From Neoechinorhynchus agilis (Eukaryota > Acanthocephala), in NCBI GenBank assembly GCA_051530055.1, contig CM121342.1, forward strand, positions 16,120,001 to 16,184,000: a stretch of DNA of 64,000 nucleotides, given 5' to 3'. The position numbers were made by a program, and so were the translations under genes. Of this stretch, positions 35,780 to 47,800 are shown one piece after another (position 1 is the first letter of the stretch; every line of letters begins with the position of its first letter). The notes beneath the pieces are model-generated. The model had not been told where the DNA came from, did no database searches, and was given only the letters and a program-made list of their open reading frames with translations.

Positions 35780-38575
35780 GGCAAGCTTCTAAGGCCCGTC
35801 GCAATAACTCCCCAGACTCTCCCCGTATACAAAAGGTACTTACTAACAAAATACCTATCAACCGCAAAAACTTCCTTTCCTTTAAAATTCGATCAGATGG
35901 CAACTCAACATGGTGGCAGGCCGTCAAGGACTCTCTTGGTCAACGCCACCCGGATCCCTTCCCTAATTTGTTCTCCACTGAATTTAAAAAGGTTAAAGAT
36001 TCCGTTAATCAGAACCTCTGCCAGCTCAATATCAGTCTGCACACAATCTTTCGCACCCACAGCTGAAACTTTTGTCAACTCACCGATACTCCCCTTAGTT
36101 TCGTCATACGAAGTACTCCAGTATCTCAAGAAATTACCTCGAAATTCGTCCTCTCAATCCAAAATCCCAAACTGGGCTCTTCGCTGCATCATCCCCGAAC
36201 TCATCGACCCTCTTACCCACATTTTTTCCAGAAATTCACCAATTTATTGTTTGGAGATATAAACATAATTATTCGCCGCCCTCGTCCTCAATTTTTGCCC
36301 GAATGCTTGCAGGGTTGCCTCTCAACACGGCGATGCTGATATTTTGAACCAGGTATTGACCTGACCTTGCATCACCGGTTATAACCTGAAGGCGTCGCTT
36401 CAGATCCCTCGGGAGTTGAAGAGCCTCGCTACCAAGAGATCCGTAGGTCTCAACCCCAAAAGGCACAAACACATGGGTCCAGGCTAAATCGAGGTATTTC
36501 GCCATTTTCCGCCCTTCCGCAGCGCTCGCTGCACCTGCAGCTTTAACCACCGAGAACTTGAGATTGCTGGCCGCGAGTGTATCGACACAAGTGGCGTCCC
36601 AGAGGAGGCATTTACCCTCCCGCCAAGGAAATACGGTCACCCCATCAGGTCTACGCCCGTCGTCCTTACAGAGGTTGGCAGGTTCCAAAATATTGGTGGC
36701 ATGTACCGTAACAAGTACCCGGCTCCGCACCATTTTAATTTCGGCAAGTCTTGCGAATCTGCCGGCTGATTTTCTACAGATGAGACCATGACGTCCCGAT
36801 GAATCCACATTTGCACCGCAGCGGCAACGATAGGGATGACACATCGGTAGTCCAAGTCTCATTGAAACTCCGACCCATACTGCCTCGTCGGAGAGGAGAA
36901 TACCCACAGATGCCAGCGGGACTGCGTTCAACCAAGCATTTGATTCTCTAGTGGAGACTGCCAACAACCTGGCACGGACAACGTCGTCGCTTGAGTCTGA
37001 TAAGAGAGAGCTTTGAACTCTTGCGACGAGGGGTCGATCCCACACAGATTGTTTTTGGCCATTCACAGGTACTTAATCGGAGTTGGTCAGTGTACACCAC
37101 TCACTGATTCCCTCTTCAAAATTCCCACATTATAAACCTCAGCTTTTTATATGGCAGCCTGAAAACTGCTAAAGTTATCCTTGTTCCAAAAAAGGGCATC
37201 CTATTTCGGCCGAATCATTCCGTCCAATATCTATTCTACCCACTTTCAAAAATCATCGAAAAAGTGTTTTAAATCTCGCCTGATTTCACTTCTCTACGAA
37301 AAGCTATCGCCCCTACAATTTGGCTTCCGGCCCAGATTTTCTGCAACCGATGTCCTACTTTCCATTTATGACACGCTGCTACGTAACCTCGACAATAATC
37401 TCCCCCACGTCACCAGTTTCATTCAACTTGATTTATCTAAAGCTTTCGACTCAGTGTACCATTCATTCACTCCTTCTCCGGGCCTGTTCCGACTTTGGTC
37501 TCAACTTGTGGCAAATCCGCTGGCTCGAATCTTATCTTCACACCGAAGACGTAACTCAAGGTGCTGCTCTGTCACCACTTGTTTAATATTTTCTTGAACG
37601 AATTTAAACCGCTCTCGTCTCACTCTAAACTTTTCTTATACGCCGACGATCTCACCCTCATCACTCAATCACCCTCCCACTTCTCCCTCTCCTTAACATC
37701 TAACGAAATCATCTACATAAAAGATTTCTGCACCAATCACAAATTCCACCTGAATTTCTATAAATGCTTCGAAATGATCCCTTCATTCTCCTCCAACCCC
37801 ACATTCTCCCCTGAGCTTCTAAATTACATCCTGCGAGTAACCTCCCTAAGAATTCTGGGTATCCAATTTAAATCAAATTTGAAATGGCACTGGCACATCA
37901 CTCTCTCCCTCAAGCACAACACCTTAAAAAATTAATCTCCTAAAACGCCTCCGATATTTAGGAATCCCTTCACCCGATCTCTACAAATTTTGCTTATGCT
38001 TTATTTTACCCTCCCGCACCTACGGTTAACCCATAATTTGCTACCTATCCAAATCTGTCGTCTTGGAATGTTTAGTAAAAGAGCATCCAAAATTTGCACA
38101 ACTTACTTCCCCCTCTCACCGAACGCCTTGATGCTATTTTCATAAAACAAACCAAACGCATCTCAACTCTATCACCACAATTTCTACACATATCGCCCTC
38201 TTTTCACCCCTCAACCTCGCACCTTCCTATACCTATGCTCGTTTACATGCTGCCCAATAGTTTCGGGTATCATAACTTGAAATGAACCTGGGGAAAGACG
38301 AACCTTACGAGCACTCCTACAAACAATAACCGCCAATTCCCACAAAAACGGGCCTTCCAAGCAAACGGATATTCTCAAACGAGCGGACACATTCTCACCC
38401 GAACGAACCGTCCCCGACTGGATAGTTCTCCCCAGAATAGTTATCCCTCCGACCAGATATAACCTCCCGAACGGACATCCCTCGACTGCATATTCCCATA
38501 TTAACGGATGAGGACCCAAAGGTACATGGGCCTCCTAACCTTTCTTTGTATTTTAAATAAACGTTTTATTATTAT
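35780..38575 (+). mobile_element. LINE family A, copy 1, interrupted by another LINE
   Basis: The plus-strand RT order is clear: a pre-RT region with IPNWALRCIIPELIDPL (about 36.15 kb), then after the insertion KTAKVILVPKKG (37.16 kb), FGFRPRFSATDVLL, QLDLSKAFDSVYHS, LFNIFLNEFKPL, LFLYADDLTLIT and RILGIQF. The 3' end runs through GGACCCAAAGGTA to about 38.57 kb, and the same block ends copy 2 at 42.24-42.29 kb. The frame changes in several places. The segment 36.27-37.07 kb belongs to a different LINE on the opposite strand. The endonuclease is not seen, so the copy is 5' truncated. Confidence 0.82.
36269..37066 (-). mobile_element. zinc-knuckle/RPD LINE 3' part, nested in LINE-A
   Basis: An open frame of 265 codons: QSVWDRPLVARVQ at the N-terminal end, then LGLPMCHPYRCRCGANVD and SSGRHGLIC (a C-x-C-x9-H-x3-C knuckle), then DGRRPDGVTVFPW ... 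LLWDATCVDT, and ISIAVLRGNPASIRA near the end. The knuckle followed by a PD-(D/E)xK-like block resembles the C-terminal zinc knuckle plus restriction-like endonuclease of R2-type LINEs; that reading is inference. It splits the LINE-A reverse transcriptase and lies in the opposite orientation, so it inserted after LINE-A. This is the longest and most intact copy of the family here. Confidence 0.78.
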
Positions 38576-38579
38576 AAAT

Positions 38580-39131
38580 AAATGGCGGGCCTCAGCATAA
38601 CTGATAAAAATTATTTCGTATTGCTCATGGTTCTTTTGCTCAATACGATTGGTAGGAACTATTAAGACCTTGAATTATCAAGCGTTCGACGTTAAATAAA
38701 ATCTCTGCTAGATCGACACATAGATGATGTTTCTAGATAAATAAGGTTCAGCGAATTTAACTTTATAATGACTGCTGATATCTATTTGGATGAATATAAG
38801 CGTTAAAATTCTAATTGTTTTATTATCCATTATAAACCGATAAAAATTTCAATCACGTATTGAACCATGATGAAAACTGCAGTGTTAAAAACAAACTTCA
38901 AATCGCAGTATTGAGTTCTGGAATTTTAGGCTTCCGTCACAAACAAGGGGGATCAGGTTGGTCAAAAGTTGCGAACCTTTAACTTAAGAGTATTTTAATG
39001 CGTAATCAAAAAGGAAATGATTAAATTGCCTCAACAGTCGAAGAATACTTTAGAGCTAGGCGTCAAAATCTATCTCAAAGAATATATAGCCCTTTTCCAA
39101 ACCGACAAAGTAAACGAGCAAGCTATTTTAT
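38580..39131. other. no gene recognised
   Basis: AT-rich stretch between the end of LINE-A copy 1 and the TRMT44 stop; possibly the TRMT44 3' UTR. Confidence 0.35.
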
Positions 39132-41003
39132 TCACTTAGAGTTTACATGAGTCCTCATGCAATATCCTTTAAGCTTCAAAACCGGACATTCGCTATCGGA
39201 AAACAAACAAATTCTCTTTCTTACATTGCACTTATCTGAAATAGAAACAAGATTCGCCTTGAGATCAAAGTAGCCACTTTGCTTAATAATACTTTTAATT
39301 CCACCAGAAGACTTCGTCATGATAAGTAAATCTTTTTTATCCATATGCTTGTAGATATCAGCCAGTGATAATGTTTCGTTGTCAATCACCAAACGTACTA
39401 CTTTCCTTAGCAAACCTTCGGTATCTTCGAGTTTTACATGATTCTGAGAGCTTCGTTTTTTGTCGGTGAACATTTGATCGCTCATAGATCCACCGTACTT
39501 TAGGTATATGCTCCGAATATCGTCTCCGGATCTTGCGTGGTCATTAACTAATCCTATAATACACTTAGCTCGTGTTGAAGGAATACGAAGTTTATCTATC
39601 AAAACGCGAAATCCTAGGTCATCACTCATTTTCTTCAAAATTGCTAAATAACGCTCATATACAGACGAAACGTTTTTTGTCTCTTCTAAACTTGAAAAAT
39701 CACATGACTTGAATTTTCCGTGAAATCCGTATGGACAGCAAGGGATTATTTAGAAGATTTTTTAGAAAAATTCTCAAAAATCTTTTAATTAAGATAAAAT
39801 TGCTTTTATTGCTAGCGGCAATCAGCGGCACCCATGGAGTTAACTCGTCGCCATGATTGTTTATTAAGAAATCGAATTCTTTAAATTGATTCCAAGAGTC
39901 CCAATTGTGCAGGCATAACTGAATCTCTCTTAAATCACAATCTGATCCAAATAAATCCCATATTCTTCGTTTTCGCATATCTATGCCGGTTCCAATGAAA
40001 CCGCATTCCTTAAGTAGATACACCAAAAGTCCGTTTCCACAACCAATGTCCAAAAACCGTAGGGGTAGCGAATGCTGAGACCATAAACTAATCAGGTAAG
40101 CTGCGATGTTCAAGTCTTCGTGAATAAACTTTGATGAGTCTGTAGATTCAGTCCAGTTTTTCTTTAGGTGAGTAGAATGGAGTTCTTTAATAAGGAAATC
40201 TGATCATTAAATGTTGGGAAATTAAATATGATAGGTTCACGTGAACAAAAATCTAAAGTGCTTTGATATAATTCCAGACAAGTCTCGTAAATTATTTTAT
40301 TGAGCATGAAGTTCAACATTTCAACAACAAGAATGGTTTTTAAATTCAGACGTAAGACTAAAATTTAGAAATGTAAGGGTTTTGTAAAAAAATTAAGCAT
40401 CTAAAAGTTGTTGAGTTTTGGGTATAACTCGATGCTGATGAAGATTTGTTTTTGTACTTACAAAAGGATCCGAAAACACTGCCTAAAAGCAGACCAGATT
40501 ATTCGCCTTCGGTTGTACGTATCGTAGTAGAATTGTATATCAATATGCTTGAGGGTGCTTATGTCCGTTGAGCAATTCTCAATCGAAGACCAATTGCAGA
40601 TCTTTCGAAACAACACATTCTGTATCCAACCATTGGGTTCCTCTTCAAAAAGGCAGGCAATTCTTCTACTTTCATCAAATTTAAACCGATAGGCGGTTTT
40701 AATCGAAATCGATTCTTGACTGCAATTTGTTTCAGTTTCGCATTTTTGCGGAACGAAAGTGTATTGATTACAGTCAATGTACACTAACTCACTTGAACTC
40801 ATTACACCCCATTTGTTAGAACGGTATAGAAGTTTTCTTTGGACTTGGTATGTGTCCGTTTCGTTTAAAAGTTCACCAATAACACAAGCGAATAATCTTC
40901 GGTTTATAACCTGAGGCTTTTTGATGTAGATCATGCATGCAGCTCGAAAATCGGACTGACTGCAGTGCACTGGAATTGTTGTTGTGCATTTCCAATCAAT
41001 CAT
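39132..41003 (-). CDS. TRMT44: TRMT44-type tRNA(Ser) uridine-2'-O-methyltransferase
   Basis: Family role: 2'-O-methylation of U44 in tRNA-Ser using S-adenosylmethionine. Exon 1 (41003 to about 40458, donor GTAAGT) encodes the N-terminal part. The next exon (from about 40.2 kb) encodes KFIHEDLNIAAYLISLW, then the SAM-binding LDIGCGNGLLVYLL, GTGIDMRKRRIWDLF and INNHGDELTPWVPLIAA, the family's NHxDELTPW signature. Then comes PCCPYGFHGKFKSCDF and a C-terminal domain (39638-39132) with KLRIPSTRAKCIIGLV. Between FILI and PCCPYGF lie about 43 bases of AT-rich, self-complementary sequence (about 39.77-39.73 kb) that shift the frame and have no GT or AG to splice at. The C-terminal zinc-finger end seen in vertebrate TRMT44 is only weakly visible. 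Family assignment is firm; integrity is uncertain. Confidence 0.88.
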
Positions 41004-41209
41004 AAGATATCTGCATAAAATAGAATAAAGGAAGAAAATAATTCCGAAGTTTTAATCTGATTTGCCTTTAAAGGCGTGATATTGATCATTATCCAAAACT
41101 GACAGCAAATTTTCTCTTAATAATCGCTAAAATCATTCAATGTGAGGCTGAAAGGACTCTGTAATATTTAGGGTATGAATAGGAAACCGTAAATGATTGG
41201 CTATAGTAA

Positions 41210-42290
41210 ACGTCTACTCTATATCTTAAGCATTCGACTCGGTAGGCCATTCATTACTCCTTCAAGCCTTTTCGATTTCGGTCAAAACGCATGACAGATC
41301 ATCTGTCTACCCCTTCTCGATTACCCTATCCTTTACAAAAGGTGTACCTCAAGGTGCGATCCCTTCACCACTTGTTTTTAATATTTTCTTAAACGACCTC
41401 AAACCTCTCTCCTCTCTAAACTCTTCTAATACGCCGACGATATCACCCTCATGACCCATTCACCAACCACCTCTCCCTCTCCTTAACCTCTAAAGAAATC
41501 ACACACAAAAGATTTCTGCACCAATCACAAACTCTACCTAAACTTCTTTAAATGCTTCGAAATGATTCCCTCATTTTCCCGCAACACCACATCATACCCT
41601 GAGCTTCTAAATGACATTCTACGAGTCACATCCCTAAGAATTCTGGGTATCCAATTTCAACCAAACTTGAAATGGCACTGGTACATCACTCTCTTCCTCA
41701 AGCACAGCACTTTTGAAATTTATCTACTCAAACGCCTCTGACATTTAGGAATACCTTTACCCGATCTCTACAAATTTTGCTTATGCTTTATTTTATCCCC
41801 CGCATCTACGGTTATCCCATCCTTTGCTACCTATCCAAATCCGTCGTCTTGAAATTCTTCATAAAAGAGCATCTAAAATTTGTACAATTGACTTCCCACT
41901 CTCTCCGAATACCTTGATGCTATTTTCATAAAACAAACCAAACGCATCTCAACTCTATCACCACAATTTCTACCGCATATCGCCTCTTTTCACACGAGCA
42001 CAACACTCGTAATTCCAATTCGTTTCATCATCTCTCGATCTCGCACCTCCCTATACCTACGCTCCTTTCTCCATGCTGCCCAATCTTGTCGGATATCATG
42101 ATTAGAAGTGAACATGAGGAAATACCCAACCTCACAAACTCTCCTACAAACCAAATCCACTAATTCCCATCCGATTGAATCCGTAATCCACTCCAAAATC
42201 AATAACCACATTCATTTTACTAATCAAAACCAGAATGTTTATAAGGACCCAAAGGTATATGCGTCTCATTCTTTTTGGATTAGGAAATGA
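41210..42290 (+). mobile_element. LINE family A, copy 2 (RT and 3' end), broken
   Basis: Starting near KAFDS (about 41.23 kb) the DNA follows copy 1 closely: FTKGVPQGA, SPLVFNIFLNDLKPL, a YADD-equivalent region, IFWV-type segment and the same 3' end with GGACCCAAAGGTA. Many frame changes make it non-coding. It is in the same orientation as copy 1, so TRMT44 lies between two direct repeats. Confidence 0.8.
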
Positions 42291-42855
42291 ACGTGTTATT
42301 ATTAATTCATCTACTTCTCAAATTTAAATATAGGTCAAAATACTTCTATTTGTTAATCATAAATTCAACGCTTGCTAGGCTGTAAGGAGACTCCTTATTT
42401 AATAAGTTTAGTCTTTAGCAAATTTCGGATCGATATTCCATGAATTCACATAGAACATTCTGATACTACATAGAATTCACTTATATTAAAAAGTCTAGAA
42501 TTGAGCTAAGCTCATGATAGCAGAAGGTAGCGACAAAAATCCATTTGAATACATGGAGGAAATATTTGTCTTTGTGTCAATTGAACTCCAGGGGTTTTAG
42601 TATTTCACTCGCGGTAGAATATCAATTTCTGGTGCCGTCCAGCTTCGATTTAATCGATATTCTGCAATCAATTTCAGCATCATTTTGAGTGAAACAACGA
42701 GGAACAGATCGAAATGCGGTTAGGAAGATCTTTGAACGCGAGTTCATTCGTGTAGTTCATTGCGGAAGAGTAGAAACGGGTGACTCTATGAGGTAAAAGA
42801 ACCCGTTCGATCTGGATGTACGATTAGAATTCTTTTCCTATTGGAGTCTTCACTA

Positions 42856-43481
42856 CTAAGGGACGCACCTAACTGCTTTGATCGATCGTAGATGGCGCAG
42901 CATCTCCAACTGAGTTGTTACAATACGACACCCAAAAGTCTGACCAAAATCCCAGTTATTCGAAGCTTCGACGAATGCACGTCTCCTCGTGATACAGATC
43001 TTCTCCCATTGACATCTTTGCGATACTGTGCTTGTGGGCGTATCAAGCAATTCCTCAAGAAGACTGACGTCTCTGAAAGTATTTACCCAATTCTGATAAG
43101 TATTCGGTTAGGACGAGTGGTCACCGCATCTCTGTTGTCCTGCGACTGCATTCCTCCTTCCAACAGCAAGGATTCCCATCATAAGAAATGGCATACCTGA
43201 TGTATCTATCAACGGGGTTTATACTCGCGATTTGTTCAATCAGTTAGGCACCCTTGAAACAAATCATGAAGATCTCGCTTCTTTGTAGGCCCTAGCAGCG
43301 ATCTGTGCAACCAATTCCACGAAAACTGCGAATCGTGCATTTCAGGAGGCGGCCCGTTATGTGCTTGGTGCACTACTCCAGTGGTGAGGGAACTTCTGCG
43401 ACTTTTAGTCGAATTTCCGTTTAGATTGAAGCGAATGCTAGTTTTAGTCGATGCGGCAGACATGACTTGATGAAAACTCAC
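42856..43481 (-). CDS. possible exons of an unrecognised gene
   Basis: The minus-strand frame 43481-43236 (from an ATG near 43463: MSAASTKTSIRFNLNGNSTK, later HDSQFSWNWLHRSLLG) and 43050-42856 (TVSQRCQWEKICITRRRAF, ASNNWDFGQTFG) look more protein-like than the surroundings. A join through PNRILIRIG and DVSLLEELLD is possible using a GTAAAT donor. I do not recognise a family and cannot show a consistent full frame. It may equally be an old transposon remnant. Confidence 0.25.
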
Positions 43482-43982
43482 TGCAAAAGCGATCGACTGG
43501 TCTACTCGAGAAGCAGTGTCGAACCAACTAAGGTTCGGCGATCGTTATTAAAATAAAAAACATAAAGTTCGCACTCGCTTCAAATAGATTGAACATTCAC
43601 TAATGTCAGCAGCGATTGAAAGCGATCCAACCAACGTCGTTATTAAAATTAGACCAAGTAAGTTGTTAGTCGACTGTCTTAAGCCTGATCAAATAATTTT
43701 CGGGTTTTTCGAAACTCATTTGCATTATGAAATTGAATAAACGTTTTCCGATGCACAATGCCGTAAAAAACCTACCTCTTTGAGAATTTTAATTATAGTA
43801 ATTCTCCACTGTCGCGGAGTGAATACGAAAATTATTAGTTTAATTTTTCCCATTAGCTCATCATCTCTTCTGTGAAAAATTCGAAGGTCGAAATTCAACG
43901 CAAATTTACTTTTAGGCTGACCAACGAAGTTCGCCAGGGTACTTATCATCAGTCGTTTCTCAAGCATATTTTTGGAATTAAA

Positions 43983-44181
43983 TACAGGGTATCCCAAAAA
44001 ATGTATACACACTTTAAATAATTGTAAATTTAAGGTTTATTATAATTTGAATAATTTTCAACGTGTAAAAAATTATAAAAATACCATTCTATTGTCTTGT
44101 TATCGCATTTTCTCAAACTGTCAGGTCCCCAATAGATGCAATTGTGCTTGTTAATCGAAACATTTTTTCGGATATCCTGTA
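43983..44181. mobile_element. MITE with mariner-like terminal inverted repeats
   Basis: It starts TA-CAGGGTATCCCAAAAAATG and ends with the inverse, CATTTTTTCGGATATCCTG-TA. The ends are about 20-bp inverted repeats with two or three mismatches, flanked by TA as Tc1/mariner elements leave. The roughly 195-bp interior has no coding capacity. Confidence 0.72.
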
Positions 44182-44521
44182 TATAGTCCATTCGGTGTTA
44201 TAATATTTTTAACAATAATATTACAATAGTATTTAAAATGCGCACTGTATCGCTTTGATAGCCCTTATCCACATCCACGGAGATAGCAAATGTAAACTTT
44301 TTCTATTGTTGAATATTATTGATCGAAGGGAACAATCGTATCCATTCTCATATTGTTTTCGAAAAAATCGTATTTAAAATCGTTTTGCGAAGCTGTGTTT
44401 ATTTTTCAACAGGGAAATTCGAGTTTCTGTTTAGCGCCCAGAATTTATTATTCATATAATTTAGGAGAATCCTAACCTGTTTTTTAAAACTATGTTAACA
44501 TTTTTGTAAAATTATAATATT

Positions 44522-44662
44522 GTTGAAAATACTCCCGGTGCGAAAAAGCTACATAACATTATTATTTCTCACTACTTTAACAATGACTGATGAGGCGAGG
44601 TTACCTCGCGAAATATCTCCAATAAATCAAATATGCTATTACCGGGAGTATTTTCACCAATA
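44522..44662 (+). repeat. PLE-type terminal unit with hammerhead-like core
   Basis: Inverted repeat arms TTGAAAATACTCCCGGTG (from 44523) and TTACCGGGAGTATTTTCACC (about 44639-44659) enclose CTGATGA (44587-44593), one extra G, a perfect 6-bp stem GCGAGG/CCTCGC with loop TTA, and GAAA (44610-44613). The core is nearly the same as the motif after the PLE endonuclease at 6.49 kb, so this is best read as a solo terminal repeat of that element. It lies about 0.2 kb upstream of the first recognised integrin exon. Confidence 0.6.
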
Positions 44663-44845
44663 TCGATGATTTTGTAAAACATTGAAATTAAAAATCTCGT
44701 TCTTAAGCGGCTTGCGGTTTCCCGTTGAGCCCACAAAGTACAACGACAATGCGGATGTCAAGGAATAATCCCTAGATGAAATCCGTTCTCATACTAATTT
44801 ATCCACCTGCCGCTCTTCACTTTAAAGAAACTTAAAACCTTTTAG

Positions 44846-47800
44846 ACGACCCTGTGAAATTTAATGTGAGCTTCAAACAGGTTTCGGATTACCCGGTCGA
44901 CCTTTATTTTTTAATGGATTTATCCAATTCTATGGTGGATGATAAGCATAGGCTGAGTCAGCTGGTTAAGCAACTAGGTATGCCGCAAATCCATTTTCAC
45001 TCACAAATATATTGTGAAAGCCACCAAAATGCGGAATATTACGTCGGACTTCAGATTGGGATTCGGAAGCTACGTGGAGAAACCTATAATGCCATTTGTA
45101 AGTATAGGTACCACTAATAGGTAATTTAAGATAAAAGTATTATGATTTGCTACATTTATGCCTGTCATAGATCTCATAAGTCGTGTGCGCTCCAAAATCA
45201 GAATGGAAACATTACAACTACATGTATACCAGCGTATAGTTTCAAACACCATCTTAGCCTGACAAATGACTCTGAGGAATTCGCAGTGAGTTTTATGATT
45301 TAGTTTTGTTAATGTGATAGTGTCATATAGTCTAAAATTGTAGAATTGACTCACGTTTCACTAATTTTTTGTCAAAAAGTAGTAGTAGAATGTGCATATA
45401 ACTCCATTGAAAGCCCTTTTCCTTCGGTATTTCGTCATGTATTATCTAGTCTCAAGTGGAAAAAACAAAGGTTTCCCGGAATATTGATGAACCTGAAGGC
45501 GGTCTAGATGCGCTAATGCAGGTCATTGTTTGCGAGGTGAGTTTATAGTGACATTAAAGATACATTATTTCATAATGGAAAGAAAATAATTGGCTGGCGA
45601 CCGAACTCCAGAAGATTAATAGTCTTTTCAACAGACGCCGGTCTGCACTTTGCAGGAGACGGAAAGGCGCGTATTTAACTTATTTCAGACTGGATAATAT
45701 TCTTTTTTTTAACAGTTGGCTGGGATAATTGAACCAAACGATGAGAAATGCCACTTATCCCGAGTTTACGACCAATCATTTGGTAGATTTGTCTACGAAT
45801 ATACCGAGTCAACGCGGCAGGTCAATTGGATCTTAGTACACTTTTTTATACACTGAAAAATTCTAGGATTATCCATCATTTGGGCAAATCTATGCAAAAT
45901 TGATGGAGTACAATGTCAATATTATTTTTGCGGTCACTTCGCGTCAAGTCCCTCTGTACACGGAAATCGCGAATTTTCTTGAAGCGGCTGTAGTCGGCGA
46001 ATTGGACGATGACTCAAGCAACATTGTGGACTTGGTGGCAATGAATTATAAGGTATGTTGACGGGTATGTATGCTTTGATCATAAAAGCATTAAGAAAAT
46101 CACTAATCGAATGAGATTGATGTTCAAGGCATCTGGGGATGCGAAGGTTGTCAAAGAAGGCAAAGTGTTTTTAGTTGGAAATAAAGTAAAAATTGGATTG
46201 GATCCTGAATGCAGACCGTAAGTTACTCATTTAGTTCATTTAGTTTTTGAATCCTTTTACAGAGTAGCTGTAAATGGAGAGAAAAAGGATGCACGATGTG
46301 AAATTGGTTTAGGAGAACAGGTAAACGTGAATTGAATTTTTAGTTCAGAAAAACAGAACGATAATTTACGGTACACTTAATTTTTTGAAGCCTGAATGCA
46401 CTATGACAAATTGAGACGCTAAACGCTGATTTTGTTTATATATTTTTTGCCCCGTTCGCAGATTGAAAAATCAAAAGATCTTTTCGCGAAATAAAATACA
46501 TATTTCGAACTATTCAGCGTTTTAGTAACAATTTTTTATCCTTACGTTTAATATAACCAATAATGTGTTACAATTTTCGGAAACTGTTCAATGAACAAAT
46601 TTGAAATGTTTTTAAAATTTGTACATTAAAAGTAACGTGCCTATGAGAACATTTACGTTTTCCAGCTTACTGTAAACGTAATGGTCCACTTGGATGAATG
46701 TGTCAATAATCAATCGGTTACTTTGTACCCTTATGGCATGATAAACGCTGGATTGAAGATGGAGATCTACTCGCAATGTAAGTGTGAATGCATAAAAAGT
46801 AAAAAGGATGACAAAAAAGTTAGTATCGTTTTTCCTTTTTAAATACTGCGAAATTAAAACGTAGATTTGTAACGACCACGGCAATTATCATTGTGGTGTA
46901 TGCCAATGCGCAGAGGGATATTTTGGACGAAATTGTGAATGTGATGGGGAAAGTGAAAGCGATGAAGCACTTTTGCAACGATGTAAACGGTAAATCTAAA
47001 GATCGAGTCGAGCAGTCTTGTGTCGCCTTTTTACGACAAACTTCGCATAGGCCCGAAAGCAATGTTCTATGTTCAGGACGTGGGCAATGTTTGTGTGGAA
47101 AATGCAATTGCTTTAAAAGAGAAGTAAGCGACTATTTTGTTATCTTAACGCCGACGATCTAGGCCGGTGAGAAAATAAGTGGAGAATTCTGCGAATGTGA
47201 TAATTTCTCGTGTCCTCGCTGGAACGGACATGTATGTTCAGGTAACGTTCATCATAATATGGTCACATCTTTTGCTAATTTTTCTAAAGGACACGGCGCT
47301 TGTCAGTGCGATGGAAGCTGTCTTTGTCATTTGGGGTGGACCGGGTACGATTGTGCTTGCACCTCCAACACGGTACCGTGTATGTCGAATGCTTCAGGGG
47401 TACGAACTATTTCAAGTCTTTTATGATCTACTTCAATTTCAAGCTCTTATGCAACGGTAAAGGAATATGCGAATGTGGCACATGTATTTGCAATCCATCG
47501 GAAGACTTTCTTGGGCCGACATGTGAAGAGTGTCCAGTAAGACAAGCGATTTAGTTTTTGCCATAAAAATCAATTAGACATGCGAACGAGGATGTATCGA
47601 CACACGCGACTGCGTCCGTTGTATGGCGTTTCAAACGGGTCCTTTGAACGAAAAGGAATGTTTGCAATGTCCTTACAAACTCGAAATTATTGATGACTTC
47701 GCAGGTTCGAACATTAGTGATTTTTAATACCTTAGTGCATATTTAGTCAATGAAAGATTCGAGCATGGCTCACGCCGATTCTGCCAATTTGCGGATAGTG

